From: Phocicoccus pinnipedialis
GTDB taxonomy: Bacteria > Bacillota > Bacilli > Staphylococcales > Salinicoccaceae
Assembly: GCF_903994035.1 (NCBI RefSeq)
Contig: NZ_CAJEWB010000010.1
Span: 62,001 to 126,000, forward strand
Reading direction: 5' to 3'
DNA length: 64,000 nucleotides
Shown here: positions 63,936 through 64,000 of the stretch, piece after piece
How positions within the stretch are numbered: the stretch's first letter is position 1
Layout of the letters: every line of letters begins with the position of its first letter
The notes under the pieces: model-generated
The model's input: the letters and a program-made list of their open reading frames with translations, nothing else
The model's database searches: none
What the model was told of the DNA's origin: nothing
Made by a program: the position numbers and the translations under genes

Positions 63936-63959
63936 AAAGCCGCTGATGCGGCTTTTTTT
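63936..63959 (+). terminator. trxA terminator
   Basis: Eight-base stem AAAGCCGC/GCGGCTTT (63936-63943 with 63948-63955), loop TGAT, followed by T-run. Confidence 0.88.
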
Positions 63960-63975
63960 GTTAGAGGGATAAAAA

Positions 63976-64000
63976 ATGAAAGAGTTAAAATTAAAGTTAT
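63976..64000 (+). CDS. Start of a gene cut by the window edge (possibly uvrC)
   Basis: AGAGGG is followed by ATG 63976 and the codons for MKELKLKL, then the window ends. In related genomes uvrC follows trxA, and its N-terminus is similar in style. Eight residues cannot prove this. Confidence 0.35.

Noticed and set aside
1-64000. CRISPR arrays, tRNA or rRNA genes, IS elements
   Set aside because: None was seen on reading both strands. Repeats noticed were terminator stems or the short imperfect pair at 44279 and 46491.

Overview
This is a low-GC Gram-positive (Firmicutes) chromosome segment, most likely from a Staphylococcaceae-type coccus (Staphylococcus, Macrococcus, Jeotgalicoccus, Nosocomiicoccus or Salinicoccus relatives). 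The evidence is gene content and order: rpsD / fRMsr / ezrA / cysteine desulfurase / thiI / sppA / RDD / tpx / ytxK, then dnaE / accD / accA / pfkA / pyk / citZ / icd / polA / mutM / coaE / gapB / nrdR / dnaB / dnaI / thrS / infC / rpmI / rplT, and pheS / pheT / cvpA / polX / mutS2 / trxA. I cannot fix the genus from sequence reading alone. No tRNA, rRNA, CRISPR array or insertion sequence was seen.

Layout. 1-8.9 kb is the most variable part: a broken M19 dipeptidase, an MFS exporter with a small membrane protein and a DUF418 protein, a C45 Ntn-hydrolase, an alpha/beta hydrolase, a GNAT enzyme, an AbgA-like M20 amidohydrolase and a membrane-anchored nuclease with an excalibur domain. 8.9-23.7 kb is core: rpsD with its own promoter and leader, ezrA, the sulfur-transfer pair cysteine desulfurase/thiI, sppA, tpx, ytxK, an aldehyde dehydrogenase, usp, ald, ytkL and nrnA. 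23.7-43.6 kb is replication and central carbon metabolism: dnaE, a short FadR-type regulator with a palindromic operator, accDA, pfkA-pyk, a lipoprotein, citZ-icd, an AbgT transporter, polA-mutM-coaE and gapB. citZ and gapB carry CcpA-type cre sites. A carotenoid-hydratase-like (CruF/DUF422) gene follows gapB.

43.6-46.6 kb is an AT-rich insertion between this block and nrdR. It holds a decayed reading frame and then a two-gene operon: a GIY-YIG nuclease fused to a DUF2075 (Schlafen-group-III-like) helicase, overlapped by a MazG-like NTP pyrophosphohydrolase. This is the best candidate in the window for a little-described, probably anti-phage, system.

46.6-64 kb is core again: nrdR-dnaB-dnaI; thrS and pheST each behind a T-box; infC-rpmI-rplT behind a terminator leader, with infC starting at a rare AUA codon; an M42 aminopeptidase; a SpoU rRNA methyltransferase; cvpA, polX, mutS2, a 31-residue membrane protein and trxA. 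Intrinsic terminators punctuate most operons. Two plus-strand terminators lie inside the 3' ends of convergent antisense genes, and two convergent gene pairs share a single TTAA as both stop codons. Relative to the Staphylococcus order as I remember it, phoPR (between icd and polA), ackA (near ytxK) and rnhC-zapA (between pheT and cvpA) are absent from their usual places.
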